Assembly (NCBI GenBank): GCA_948473335.1
Contig: CAOKXF010000002.1
Coordinates: 62,001-126,000 of the forward strand
From: an uncultured Clostridium sp.
GTDB taxonomy: Bacteria > Bacillota > Clostridia > TANB77 > CAG-508
Length of the DNA stretch: 64,000 nt
Reading direction: 5' to 3'
Positions 24,032-34,574 of this stretch are shown one piece after another. The position numbers and the translations under genes were made by a program. Below the pieces are notes generated by a model that saw only the letters and a list, made by a program, of their open reading frames with translations, did no database searches and was not told the origin of the DNA. Position 1 is the stretch's first letter. Each line of letters begins with the position of its first letter.

Positions 24032-24050
24032 TTTTCTTTGATTTTTAGTT

Positions 24051-24497
24051 TTATTGTCTAAAAATTTTTTTCATATATTGCTTTATATTTTTTATAATTC
24101 TTTTAAATATAGGCTCTTTATATACAATTAAATCAGTTTGATTCTCTCTCTCCTCTGCTTTTTGTTCTTTCTTTTTATTGAATTTTATATCATATTTTTC
24201 TTCAATTTCTTTTTTATATTTTTGCTCATTGCTATTAAATAATTCTTTTAATTGTTGTTTTTCTTCTTTTGAATCACACCAATAATTTAAATAAAATAGT
24301 GCTATCATTGCTAAAGATTCTCTTTTTATTTTCTGATTTTTTAAGTCTATGCTTTTATATTGTGGATTATATCCTTCTAATCTATTTTCCTCTATTATAT
24401 TATATAATTTCATTGGTAATTTATTAGCATACTCTTTACCTAATGTATTTATTATACTATATACTTCAGAATATATTTCTTTAGTTTTTTGGTTCAT
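24051..24497 (-). CDS. Uncharacterised 148-aa protein, adjacent to 749-aa CDS
   Basis: ORF MNQKTKEIYSEVYSIINTLGKEYANKLPMKLYNIIEENRLEGYNPQYKS; coding-like composition and tight spacing. Confidence 0.75.
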   Translation of the reverse strand: MNQKTKEIYSEVYSIINTLGKEYANKLPMKLYNIIEENRLEGYNPQYKSIDLKNQKIKRESLAMIALFYLNYWCDSKEEKQQLKELFNSNEQKYKKEIEEKYDIKFNKKKEQKAEERENQTDLIVYKEPIFKRIIKNIKQYMKKIFRQ

Positions 24498-24498
24498 T

Positions 24499-26748
24499 TT
24501 ATTCTCCCCTCGAATCTTCTTTTGTTGGATTCTCCTGTGTTCTTTCAGTTGATTTTTCTTGTAATGTATCTCGTATTATATCATAACTTTCTTCTATTTC
24601 TCCCATTCTTACATCATCTAATCCTAATCTTTCTATCTCTTCAATTTTACTACTCGTTTTTCCTTTTTCTTCTATTTCATCTATGATTTTTGTTTCTATA
24701 ACTCCTGTTATTAAAGATGATGTTTCCTTTTCTTTTTGTACATAATTTCTTACTGCTTGCATATCTTTTGGATTTGCTTCTAATTTACTCATAGCTGCTC
24801 TTAAATATTGATTTATTACTGTATAATTAAATATTCCTGTTTCTTCTTCAATCCATTCTGATGATTTTGGTGTATTTCCAAATGCACTTGTATCATTTAG
24901 GAATTGCTTTATTCCTTCTATTACTTGCTCTGCATTTCCGTCTTGCATAAATGCTTCAAAATTTTCTTTTATTGCTTCACTATGTTGTTTCGCTAATTCA
25001 TTTGTATCTATTACCTCAATGTCTATTACTCTATGGTATCTCGCACTCATATCTTTTGCTGCTCTTATTGTTTCTTCATTGACTTGGTCAAGACATAGAA
25101 AAGATTCTATTTCAATATTTTCTCCATTTATTTCTGACTCTATAACAAATTCTGAGTATCCTGATCTGATTCTTTCTGGATAATTCCTTCCTAATAGGAA
25201 TCTGTCTTTTCCTTTTATTATATTTGTTATATTGTTACTTGATGATGAACCTATATCTGTATTTGATGCTGCTGTAATTGAATCTGGAGTTACCTTTTTT
25301 ACTACTGCTATTATTGCTTTTTCTCCATATCCACTTTTGTGTACTCCTGGATTAGTGTTACTAAACAAAGAATAGCATCTGCCATGATTATAATTATATT
25401 CTGGATTTGCCCACTTTTCTCTTCCAAAGTCTTCTGCTACAGTTCTATCTCCAAAAGCATCAATTACTGTTATCATTTTTCTGTATTCTCCACTTATCTT
25501 TTTTATATTGTATCCCTCTGCTTCGTTTTCTTCAATTATCTCCTCTTTTTGTTCTTGTTGATTTTGTAAATCATTTACAATGTCTTTACTATATGAATCT
25601 TTTATTTTTCTTTCTAACCATATATTTTTTTTGAAAACAGAGTCTTTATTTGGCTGTCTTATTTTTTCATATAAGTTTCTTATATCTTTTTCATCTTCTA
25701 ATGCTTGCAATTCTTTTAAATTTATTAACTCTTGTATGTATTTTTTATTTTCATCATCTTGTTCTATACCATATAATTCTTGTATGTTTTCTCCATATTT
25801 TCTTATAAGTTCTGATGCCTGTTCACTTGTCATTCTATACATTCTCTGTGTTATTAGTTGTTTTAAATTTTCTATAGATGTTGCACCATTTATTTGTTCT
25901 TCTAATCTTTTATTTGTATTTTCTTCATAATCTGCTATTTCATTAGCTGTTTGTAATTGTATTGCTTCTTCTGGATTTGATAATAAATATAATAGCTCAC
26001 TTTGTGTATACTCTGTTGCTCCCTGTTGATTATTTATTAATTCGCTTGCTGCTGTGAAAAATTCTGGATTTTCTTGTTGTATTTGTTGCATTTTTATACA
26101 TAGTTTTTCTATCTCTGGTTGTAGATATGATGATGTTTCCTTTATTTCACCAAATGCCTTTTTGAAAACTTCTCTTTGTTTTTCTCCTTTTAGTGCTTCT
26201 AAAATCTTGTCTTGAGTTTCTGGATATTTTATTATTCTGCCTATATTTTCTTCTCCAATTGCATCTAGTATTTCTTCATTTAGCATTTCTATATTAAGTG
26301 TTTCTGCTAAAAGTCTATTTTGAGTTGCATTTCTCTTTATTATTTCTATCCCTTTTTGAGAAATTTGACATTCTTTTGTTTCTTGACTAAATATTTTCTT
26401 TATATTTTCATTTGTTAGTTCTTCTGGTTTTAGAAATGGCAAAATACTACTACCTTTTAATAATTTAGTACTTTCTCCTGTTTCTAATATTTCTGATTTT
26501 ATCTCTTGAATTTCACTCTCTGTATACCATTTATAACTTACTTCTCCGAAAAAACATTTTTTTATTATGTCTGTTTTTTCTTCTATCTTTCCATCTTCTG
26601 CAACTTCTGGCATTACTTCACTTATAAAAGCATACAGTTCTTCCTCATTACTAATATTCTGTGATATGTATGTTCCTAACTCTGGTATTGTAATTCCTAG
26701 TCTTTCTGATATGTCTTTTTTTAATTTCTTTGGTTCTATTATATTCAT
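24499..26748 (-). CDS. Uncharacterised 749-aa protein, possibly multidomain
   Basis: Long uninterrupted ORF MNIIEPKKLKKDISERLGITIPELGTYIS...; 1-nt gap to next CDS; no family recognised. Confidence 0.75.
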   Translation of the reverse strand: MNIIEPKKLKKDISERLGITIPELGTYISQNISNEEELYAFISEVMPEVAEDGKIEEKTDIIKKCFFGEVSYKWYTESEIQEIKSEILETGESTKLLKGSSILPFLKPEELTNENIKKIFSQETKECQISQKGIEIIKRNATQNRLLAETLNIEMLNEEILDAIGEENIGRIIKYPETQDKILEALKGEKQREVFKKAFGEIKETSSYLQPEIEKLCIKMQQIQQENPEFFTAASELINNQQGATEYTQSELLYLLSNPEEAIQLQTANEIADYEENTNKRLEEQINGATSIENLKQLITQRMYRMTSEQASELIRKYGENIQELYGIEQDDENKKYIQELINLKELQALEDEKDIRNLYEKIRQPNKDSVFKKNIWLERKIKDSYSKDIVNDLQNQQEQKEEIIEENEAEGYNIKKISGEYRKMITVIDAFGDRTVAEDFGREKWANPEYNYNHGRCYSLFSNTNPGVHKSGYGEKAIIAVVKKVTPDSITAASNTDIGSSSSNNITNIIKGKDRFLLGRNYPERIRSGYSEFVIESEINGENIEIESFLCLDQVNEETIRAAKDMSARYHRVIDIEVIDTNELAKQHSEAIKENFEAFMQDGNAEQVIEGIKQFLNDTSAFGNTPKSSEWIEEETGIFNYTVINQYLRAAMSKLEANPKDMQAVRNYVQKEKETSSLITGVIETKIIDEIEEKGKTSSKIEEIERLGLDDVRMGEIEESYDIIRDTLQEKSTERTQENPTKEDSRGE

Positions 26749-26769
26749 ATTTTTCTTTCCTTTTTTATA

Positions 26770-27294
26770 TTATTTATTCCACTTTATTATTTTTATTAAG
26801 ATTAATATTGTAGCTATAATAAAAATTAAACTATAAATTTTCCAAATTATGTTTTCTTGATATATCCTTGATTTTGACGGTTCATCCTTATAATAATAAA
26901 TTTTTATTTTGTCACCTTTTTTTAATTCCTCAATTGGTCCTAATCCTATTAAATTGTATTTCTTTTCACTTTCATATCTTTGATTATCTACATAATATTC
27001 ATACTTTATGCTTTTATCTATCATATATACATGTACTAGAGATGTTCTTCGATTATCTTCTATTATTGTTGCTTCTATAATATTTGCTTTTTTTGTCATG
27101 TATATTTCAATATATGGTTTTATAAATACATTTATTGATATAAAAATCATTATTAATTCTATTATAATCGTTGCTAATAGTCTATACTTTTCCCAAAATT
27201 TTTCTTTCTTTTCTCTTTTTACATATATATCATACAATTTTTCTGCTTGTTTTTTATAAAACTCTTCTTCTTGGTTTTTTATTTTTTTATCCAT
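26770..27294 (-). CDS. Two-TM membrane protein, DUF3592-like
   Basis: Central YYVDNQRYESEKKYNLIGLGPIEELKKGDKIKIYYYKDEPSKSRI between TM segments. Confidence 0.65.
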   Translation of the reverse strand: MDKKIKNQEEEFYKKQAEKLYDIYVKREKKEKFWEKYRLLATIIIELIMIFISINVFIKPYIEIYMTKKANIIEATIIEDNRRTSLVHVYMIDKSIKYEYYVDNQRYESEKKYNLIGLGPIEELKKGDKIKIYYYKDEPSKSRIYQENIIWKIYSLIFIIATILILIKIIKWNK

Positions 27295-27581
27295 TTTTTT
27301 CCTTTTCTTTCTAATATGTATTTATTTATTTTCTTCTTCCTCTACATTTGTTATAATCTCTTTACCTTTTAAATCATTTTCATTATCTCTTTGATATTTT
27401 ATTCTTATCTCTTTATCATTCATGTTTTATTTCCTTTCCAGTTTTTCTTTTATCTATCTTTCTATCAATTTATTTTGTATTTCTTTGTATAATTCTTTCT
27501 TGTTTTCTTCTTTATATTTTTCCTTTTTAGTGTGTGCAGATTTTGACATTTTCCCTGAGATAAAGCATTATGACCACAAAA

Positions 27582-28438
27582 TTAATTGTCATTTTTTAAT
27601 TTTTTAGTATCTATAATAAGCTGGTCAAAATCAGAAATGTATATTCTATCTTGAATTATTCTATATTTTTCAAACTCAGTTTCTGCATGTAATTTTGCCA
27701 TTTCTGCTGATATCTTTCCATTATCCTGTAAAATATCATGTTACTATTTGGTGCTCCTTCCCATGAAGTTAGCCCCATATTCTCTTTTTTATAATCTGCT
27801 CTGTTATAAATAATTTCTGCAGCTGTATTTCCGTGATACTGCATAATGAAGTTTGTTTTGAACAGCTGTAAAAAATCTAATTGTTGCTTTTGCAGTTTTA
27901 TCATAATCTATTGAAGTTGCATATATGTCAGTAATTTTTTGATAAAATTTTCGCTCAGACATTCTTATTTCTCTAATGCGTTCTAATTGTTCTTCAAAAT
28001 ATTTTTCAGTTAAAATTGAGCCACCATTTTTTAAACGTTCATTATCCATTACCCAACCTTTTATTGTATAATCTTTTACTACTTTGTTAGCCCATTTTCT
28101 AAATTGTACTGCTCTTTCATTATTTACTTTAAATCCAACTGCTATAATCATTTGTAGATTATAATGAGCAACATCTCTCGAAACTTCTCTATTTCCTTCC
28201 CTCTGAACTATCCCAAAATTTCGGATAGTTGAGATTTCTTCTAACTCATTATCATCAAATATCTTTTTTATATGATAATTAATTGTTCTCACATCTACTC
28301 CATAAACTGTTGCCAACATTTTTTGTGTTAACCATATATTTTCATCTTCATATCTAACTTCTATTGAATCTGAATCATCTCCAATTGCTGCTACATAAGT
28401 TAAATATTCTGCTGCACTAGAACGAATTGAAATTTCAT
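27582..28438 (-). pseudogene. RhuM-family protein, degraded (5' lesion, internal deletion, frameshifts)
   Basis: IWLTQKMLATVYGVDVRTINYHIKKIFDDNELEE...; frame changes near 27830 and 27740; C-terminus GKISAEMAKLHAETEFEKYR in another frame. Confidence 0.8.
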
Positions 28439-28507
28439 TATTTTTTTAGCCACATAATAACCTTCTTTCTTTTTCTTTATATATAATTTTTATTAATTAT
28501 ATTAAGT

Positions 28508-29243
28508 TTATTTCTTTTTGCCAATATACATAGCATGTCCACAAGTTTCTATTATTTCTCTACTTCTTGAAGTTTTATCTATTAAATTAATTATTTTATC
28601 AAACATATTCTTATTTTTTATACTATATAAATTATCTTCTTTTTCATATCCAAAACCTCTTATCGAAAACATATCTATTTTATCAAACTTATTACTGAAT
28701 AATTTTTCTATTTCAATTGATGTTGGATAATATCCTTCCTGAAATCTTTATTTATCAAATTATTAAATTTTCCTGTATTAAATACCTCTTCCAAATTTCT
28801 TATATTAACTTGTTCTGGATGTCTAAAATATCTATCTACTATTGCAATACTTCCTGAAAAATATGGTACAAAACTTGCAAAAACTAGTCCATCATTTTTT
28901 AATACTCTATAAACTTCTTTTACACATTTCTCCCTTTCTACATTATCTAATAAATGATAAAGTGGACCAAATAATACTACTACATCAAATTCTTTATCTT
29001 CATAAATACTTAAATCAATTGCATTTACTATATCACAAGAAACTATATTAGTAATATTTTCTTTTTGAATTTTTTCTTTTGCTTGTTCAATTAATTTCTC
29101 AGATAAATCTGCTAAATACATTTTATATCCGTTCTGAGCAAGTGGAAAAGAATATACACCTGTTGCTCCACCTAAATCCAATACAGTCTTTCATTTTCAT
29201 TAAATTTCTTATAGTATTCTTTTACTTTTTCAAAATTCGTCAT
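28508..29243 (-). pseudogene. SAM-dependent methyltransferase, frameshifted at both ends
   Basis: MTNFEKVKEYYKKFNENERL | DLGGATGVYSFPLAQNGYKMYLADLS...VVVLFGPLYHL... | FDKIDMFSIRGFGYEKE...CGHAMYIGKKK in three frames. Confidence 0.8.
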
Positions 29244-30307
29244 AACTTTTCCTCAATTCTTTTTTCCATAATATAATGAGTTTCTGTTTCATCTTCCTTT
29301 TTAAATCCCATTTTTTCATATAACTTAATTGCTTTTTGATTTATTTTAAATACTTGTAACTTTATATTTTGTTCTTTATGTTCAAATAGAATTTCTTTTA
29401 ATACTGCTGTCCCAATTCCTTTATTTTGATATTCTGGTTTTACACAAATATTTCCTATTTCAAAAGTATTATAATCTTTATTTTTTCCATTATAAAATCC
29501 TACTAACTCATCTTTTAAATATATAAGTTCTATATTCTTTGAATCTTCTTTCATAAATCGTTCAAAAAGTTTCTTTTGGTTTTCCTCATTCCATTCTTTA
29601 AAGTATTTCTCTACATATTTCTGATAAACTTCCTTTTTTAATTTATATATAAACTGTATTTCATCTTGATTTCCATTTTTATATTGTTTTAATTCTAAAT
29701 TTGGAACATCCCAACTTAATCTGATTTTTCTTTCTGTAACTTTATTTTGAGTTTGGACTTTATCTACAAAACTTTTGTGGTCATAATTTGCTGTCTGTTC
29801 TGAAAATATACAGCCACAATACTTTTGCATATATAGTCCTAATTCTCGTGCTTTAGTCTGTCCATCCTTAAATCCAGGTCTAAAATCTCTATATAAAAAT
29901 TCAATATTATATTTTTTTGCCATTTCTTGGCCAATTCTAATTAATTCGTTATGATTTTGGTATGGACTTATTAATAATGTTGTCGTAAATGCTGTATATC
30001 CATTTTCTTTTGCATATTTGGCGGTTTGCTCTAAACGTATCTTATAACAATAATCTGAACATCTATGTTCTAAATCTTTAATAACATTTTTACAAAACTC
30101 TTTTAGCCCATAATCTTCTTCAAATATTGCTTTGCACTCTATCATTTCTGCATATTTCTTTAATGTATTTCTTCTTTCTTTATATTCTGTATATGGATGT
30201 ATATTAGGATTATACCAATATATTATTGGCTCTATTCCTTCTTCTCTTAAGCTTTCTATGCAATACACACTACATGGTGCACAACATGTATGTAATAATA
30301 ATTTCAT
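29240..30307 (-). CDS. queH: Epoxyqueuosine reductase QueH fused to a C-terminal GNAT acetyltransferase
   Basis: MKLLLHTCCAPCSVYCIESL...HRCSDYCYKIRLEQTAKYAKENGYTAFTTTLLISPYQNH; C-terminus VKPEYQNKGIGTAVLKEILFEH...KAIKLYEKMGFKKE. Confidence 0.9.
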   Translation of the reverse strand: MKLLLHTCCAPCSVYCIESLREEGIEPIIYWYNPNIHPYTEYKERRNTLKKYAEMIECKAIFEEDYGLKEFCKNVIKDLEHRCSDYCYKIRLEQTAKYAKENGYTAFTTTLLISPYQNHNELIRIGQEMAKKYNIEFLYRDFRPGFKDGQTKARELGLYMQKYCGCIFSEQTANYDHKSFVDKVQTQNKVTERKIRLSWDVPNLELKQYKNGNQDEIQFIYKLKKEVYQKYVEKYFKEWNEENQKKLFERFMKEDSKNIELIYLKDELVGFYNGKNKDYNTFEIGNICVKPEYQNKGIGTAVLKEILFEHKEQNIKLQVFKINQKAIKLYEKMGFKKEDETETHYIMEKRIEEKL

Positions 30308-30339
30308 CTATTTCTCCTATAATTTTTCAATTTTTTGTA

Positions 30340-31068
30340 TTAGTTATCCATTAGTTCATTCTTAATATAATTTAGCATTTCATTATAGTCTTTAAATTGA
30401 TATTGTGACAATTTATTAATTTCTTCTCTATTACAGTCTGAATATTTATCATACATTACTGCTACTTCTATATCTGCATTATTTGCCGCTTCAACTCCTA
30501 TAAGTGAATCCTCTATTATTAAACATTCTTCTTTATCTACATTCAATTCTTTTAATATTTTATAATGTATTTCTGGATTTGGCTTTAGTTCTTTAACTGC
30601 TCCCTTTGAATATATTAGCGAAAATATATCTTCTATATTTGCTTTCTTTATTATGTTTTGATTATCATTTTTATAGTTTTTTATTGTATGGTCGTTCGTT
30701 GTACTTGCAATAACTAATATAAATCCTTTTTCTTTTAGATATTTTAATACTTTTTCAGCATTTGGTTTATAATCAATTATTGTTCTTAAGTAATTATCTG
30801 CTATTTCATATCTTAGCTTCTTTATTTCTTCTTTAGGCATTTTAGAATTATATTTTTCCTTTAGAAACCCACAATATTCTAAATATGCATCCTCATATTT
30901 ACTATATTTTTTTAATTTTTCATCTCTTTGCTTTCCTATATCTACATTATCAATGCTACCATTTCCTATTGTTTTAATTAGTTCTTCATCTATTTCATTC
31001 CATATTCCTATAGAGTCAATTAATGTACCATCCATATCAAATATAATTACTTTTTTATTTTTTAACAT
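30340..31068 (-). CDS. HAD-superfamily hydrolase (phosphoglucomutase-like)
   Basis: KKVIIFDMDGTLIDSIGIW; CLIIEDSLIGVEAANNADIEV. Confidence 0.92.
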   Translation of the reverse strand: MLKNKKVIIFDMDGTLIDSIGIWNEIDEELIKTIGNGSIDNVDIGKQRDEKLKKYSKYEDAYLEYCGFLKEKYNSKMPKEEIKKLRYEIADNYLRTIIDYKPNAEKVLKYLKEKGFILVIASTTNDHTIKNYKNDNQNIIKKANIEDIFSLIYSKGAVKELKPNPEIHYKILKELNVDKEECLIIEDSLIGVEAANNADIEVAVMYDKYSDCNREEINKLSQYQFKDYNEMLNYIKNELMDN

Positions 31069-31082
31069 ATTAATGTCCTTCC

Positions 31083-31143
31083 TTTAAACAACTTTTCTAT
31101 TTATTATTATTTCACTTACTTCAATCATTTTAGGTGGTTTTAA
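31083..31143 (-). pseudogene. 3'-terminal fragment of a short-chain dehydrogenase gene
   Basis: LKPPKMIEVSEIIINRKVV*; about 60 nt nearly identical to the 3' end of the SDR CDS at 38794. Confidence 0.85.
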
Positions 31144-32018
31144 TATGTATCATTGTTTAAAATGCCATATACCATTGCTATGTCAGTTGGAACTATATAT
31201 TTTGCTCCTATTTCTTCTGCAACTACTAATACAAAAGCACTCATTGCTCTTGTTGCATACCACCAATCTGAATCATTTACTCTATTTCTTATTTCATCTA
31301 AAGAAATTTCTTTATAATACCTCTCTGTTTCTTTTTCTCTTGTTTCTATATCCATCATAATTGGAGATGCATCATCTTGATATAAAGTATTTGCTTCATA
31401 TTTTATTCCAGAATGTCTTGCAAATTTTTCGTGTCCTCCACCTGCTAATATTAATATATCTGCTTTTTCTTTTGGTAGATTTAGTCTTGCTTTTATAAAT
31501 TTTTTTACTGTTTCAAGATTAGTTGTAGCAAAGTTTTCTGCTAAGTCTGGAAATTCTTGCATTACATCTATACCACCAACATTTGAATTTATACTTTCTT
31601 TTATTCCATCATCATAAATAGCAATTTCAGTAGAGCCTCCTCCACCTATGAATACACATACTTTTTCTTTTACATATCTTGTTGTTCCAAAAACTGTTAA
31701 TTCATTTTCTTTTTCTTGCGAAATAATATTAAATTCGTATCCTGTCTCTTTTTTGAATCTATTTAGAAATTCTTTTCTCTCTGTATCATTTAAAGTTCTA
31801 AAAATACTTGTACCACAAACATATATATCTTGAGAAATATTTTTTAAATCATTTATACTAGAAATTAATTCTACAACATCACTTTCTCTTAATTTTTTAT
31901 CTTCATTGTAATGTTTTTTGAATTGTATTGTCTTTCCTTCTAATTTTTCTATTATCTTACCATCAAACTTATCAACTTTAGTACAAGTTGAGCCAACTTC
32001 TATAATTATTTTATTCAT
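31140..32018 (-). CDS. Ppx/GppA-type phosphatase-like protein (actin-like ATPase fold)
   Basis: NKIIIEVGSTCTKVDKFDGK; VCVFIGGGGSTEIAIYDDG; ILILAGGGHEKFARHSGIKY. Confidence 0.7.
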   Translation of the reverse strand: MNKIIIEVGSTCTKVDKFDGKIIEKLEGKTIQFKKHYNEDKKLRESDVVELISSINDLKNISQDIYVCGTSIFRTLNDTERKEFLNRFKKETGYEFNIISQEKENELTVFGTTRYVKEKVCVFIGGGGSTEIAIYDDGIKESINSNVGGIDVMQEFPDLAENFATTNLETVKKFIKARLNLPKEKADILILAGGGHEKFARHSGIKYEANTLYQDDASPIMMDIETREKETERYYKEISLDEIRNRVNDSDWWYATRAMSAFVLVVAEEIGAKYIVPTDIAMVYGILNNDTY

Positions 32019-32273
32019 ATCATTTTACCTCATATATATTTTTTTAATTAGCAAATAACACTTCTATTATGTTTTATATCTATCTTCTAGTAGTTCTCTG
32101 GTTCTTGAACTTAATTTATTATAGTCTCTTTCCAATTTTTTTCTCACATATTCTTTATCATCTGTTATAGACAGCTTCATTACCATCTTTTTCTTTTGAT
32201 TTTTCACATCTTAATAATAGTTCTTGTTTTATTTTTTCTGTAACTTTACTCATTATTTTTCCCCAAATTTATT

Positions 32274-33026
32274 TTATACTAATAATATACCACCATTAAC
32301 ATTAAGATTTTCTCCATTTATATAATCTGCTTTTTCACTTAATAAAAATAATACTGCATTCACTGTATCTTCGACTTCTCCTAATCTACCACTTGGATTT
32401 TTCATTGCAGTTTGCTTTATTTCATCTTCTGTATAACTCTTTTTAGCAAATGGTGTCAATGTCATTGATGGACTTACTGTATTTGTTTTTATATTATATT
32501 TTTTTGTTAATTCTAATGCACAACATTGTGTAAGCATTATAGTCGCTGCTTCACTTGTGCAATAAGCAACAGAATCTTCTATTGGTTTTGTTCCTAATCT
32601 TGATGCTATATTTATAATTCTAGGCATACTAGACTTTTTTAATAATGGAATAGCATACTTTATGCACATCCATCTTGCAATAACATTAACTTCTAATTCT
32701 TTTCTATATTCTTCTACTGGCAATTCTTCTATTGAAAAAATTTTATCATAAACAGCATTATTTACTAATCCATCTAATTTATTAAATTTTTCTTCTATTT
32801 TTTTATACATATCTATAACCGCTTTTTCTTCTGATATATCAGCTTTTATAAATAAAGTTCTATCTTGATATTCTTTTAATAATTTTTTTGTTTCCTCTGC
32901 TTTTTCTTCATTGTGTGCATAATTAATGACAACTTTTGCTCCTTCTTCTAATAGTGCTTTTGCAATTCCCTGACCTATTCCAGAGGTTGAACCTGTTATC
33001 AAAAATATTTTATCTTTAAAATTCAT
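32274..33026 (-). CDS. SDR-family oxidoreductase (FabG-like)
   Basis: KIFLITGSTSGIGQGIAKALLEEGAKVVINYA; DYINGENLNVNGGILLV. Confidence 0.93.
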   Translation of the reverse strand: MNFKDKIFLITGSTSGIGQGIAKALLEEGAKVVINYAHNEEKAEETKKLLKEYQDRTLFIKADISEEKAVIDMYKKIEEKFNKLDGLVNNAVYDKIFSIEELPVEEYRKELEVNVIARWMCIKYAIPLLKKSSMPRIINIASRLGTKPIEDSVAYCTSEAATIMLTQCCALELTKKYNIKTNTVSPSMTLTPFAKKSYTEDEIKQTAMKNPSGRLGEVEDTVNAVLFLLSEKADYINGENLNVNGGILLV

Positions 33027-33108
33027 AACTACACCTTCTTATAATAAAATTTTAAATTTATCTCATGTCCACTATAATCTTTTAATATTTTTTGCATTTC
33101 TCTTATTC

Positions 33109-33657
33109 TCATATAATGTATTCACTTAACCATTCATAATATTTTATTAAATATTCCCAACAACCTTCTTTATCTGTTATTCCATTATAATTATCTTTGA
33201 TTTTTTCTATAATTTCATCTTTATCTATCCATTTCACTTCTGATACTTCATCCTCTTGTAATTTTAATTTAGTTTCATCTACTTCTTTATTTGCCACATA
33301 ATATTCATTAAAATGATTATTTACAATATCTCCTTTTATATTATTTGAAATTCCTGCACCTATAAAAGTTATATCATTTTTATTTAGTTCTATTCCTAAT
33401 TCTTCCTTACATTCTCTAAGTATAGATTGAAAGCCAAATTCTCCAGCTAATACATGTCCTCCTGCTGTTACATCCCATGTGTTAGGCCACATTCTCTTAT
33501 TTGCACTTCTTTTTTGTAATAATACCTGCCCTTTCGAATTTATGATAAATACTACTACTGCTTTATGCCATAATCCTTCTTTATGACATTTTTCTCTAGT
33601 TTCAGTTCTCCCTATATATTCACCTTTTTCATTTAATATATCAAAATATTCTTCCAT
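33109..33657 (-). CDS. NUDIX hydrolase (IDI-like)
   Basis: LLQKRSANKRMWPNTWDVTAGGHVLAGE...RECKEELGIE. Confidence 0.93.
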   Translation of the reverse strand: MEEYFDILNEKGEYIGRTETREKCHKEGLWHKAVVVFIINSKGQVLLQKRSANKRMWPNTWDVTAGGHVLAGEFGFQSILRECKEELGIELNKNDITFIGAGISNNIKGDIVNNHFNEYYVANKEVDETKLKLQEDEVSEVKWIDKDEIIEKIKDNYNGITDKEGCWEYLIKYYEWLSEYII

Positions 33658-33730
33658 AATTTTCTCCTTTAAATAACTTTATATTTTTTATAAATTTCTA
33701 TAATATTCATTTGGATTTTTTCCTTGTAAT

Positions 33731-33844
33731 TTACATTCCTCCATCTACTTTTATAACTGTACCATTGATATAGTCTGCATCTTTTGATGCTAAAAAGCAA
33801 ATTACTTTTGCTATCTCTTTTGGACCTCAAAGTTTGAAATTCAT
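33731..33844 (-). pseudogene. SDR remnant (5' MNFK fused by deletion to C-terminal GPKEIAKVICFLASKDADYINGTVIKVDGGM*)
   Basis: Reverse-strand translation matches SDR C-terminus. Confidence 0.8.
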
Positions 33845-33899
33845 TTTCTGTTAGTTAAAAACAAAATTCTTCTGGAAATCTTTCTATATTCCTTATTTA

Positions 33900-34373
33900 C
33901 TAATATTCTTTTAAATCATATTTAATTAGCTTTTCTCCATCATAATTGAATTTTACAGTAAAAAATGAATCATTATTTTTTATCTTTTCTACAAATATTT
34001 TATCGCCCTCCCATGTATTTAATTCTGTAACTTTATCTTTTTCAATCCATTTCAAATTTCCCTCATTGCATTCTATTAGTTCTCCTGTAAAATCATTTGA
34101 AGTAAATACATACATGTATTCTGTTTCCCAATTTGTAGATACATATGTGATGGCACATCTTAATTTATATTTATTAATAGTAAGTCCCGTTTCTTCTTTT
34201 ACTTCTCTTATAATACATTCTTCTGGGCTTTCTCCATCTTCAAATTTTCCACCTATTCCTAACCACTTGTCTTTATTTATATCATTTTTCTTTTTAGTCC
34301 TATGTAACATTAAGTATTTTCCGTCTTTTTCTATGTAACAAAGTGTTGAAAGTATCATTTTATTTTTCCTCAT
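33900..34373 (-). CDS. NUDIX hydrolase (MutT-like)
   Basis: WLGIGGKFEDGESPEECIIREVKEETGL. Confidence 0.95.
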   Translation of the reverse strand: MRKNKMILSTLCYIEKDGKYLMLHRTKKKNDINKDKWLGIGGKFEDGESPEECIIREVKEETGLTINKYKLRCAITYVSTNWETEYMYVFTSNDFTGELIECNEGNLKWIEKDKVTELNTWEGDKIFVEKIKNNDSFFTVKFNYDGEKLIKYDLKEY

Positions 34374-34574
34374 TTCTTATAAATATATATATGTCTCCCA
34401 ATTATCTACTTCTTTTATGTATTTGTTTTCTTCTAACTTTACTAATTTCATCATCTTTCATTTCTTTAACAAATCCACCTCTAGCAGTAATAACTACAAA
34501 TTCGTGTCCTTGCTTTTTTAGTAGATTATATACTCCTATAAATCTATTCCTGTCTTCATTACTTCCTCCAAATT

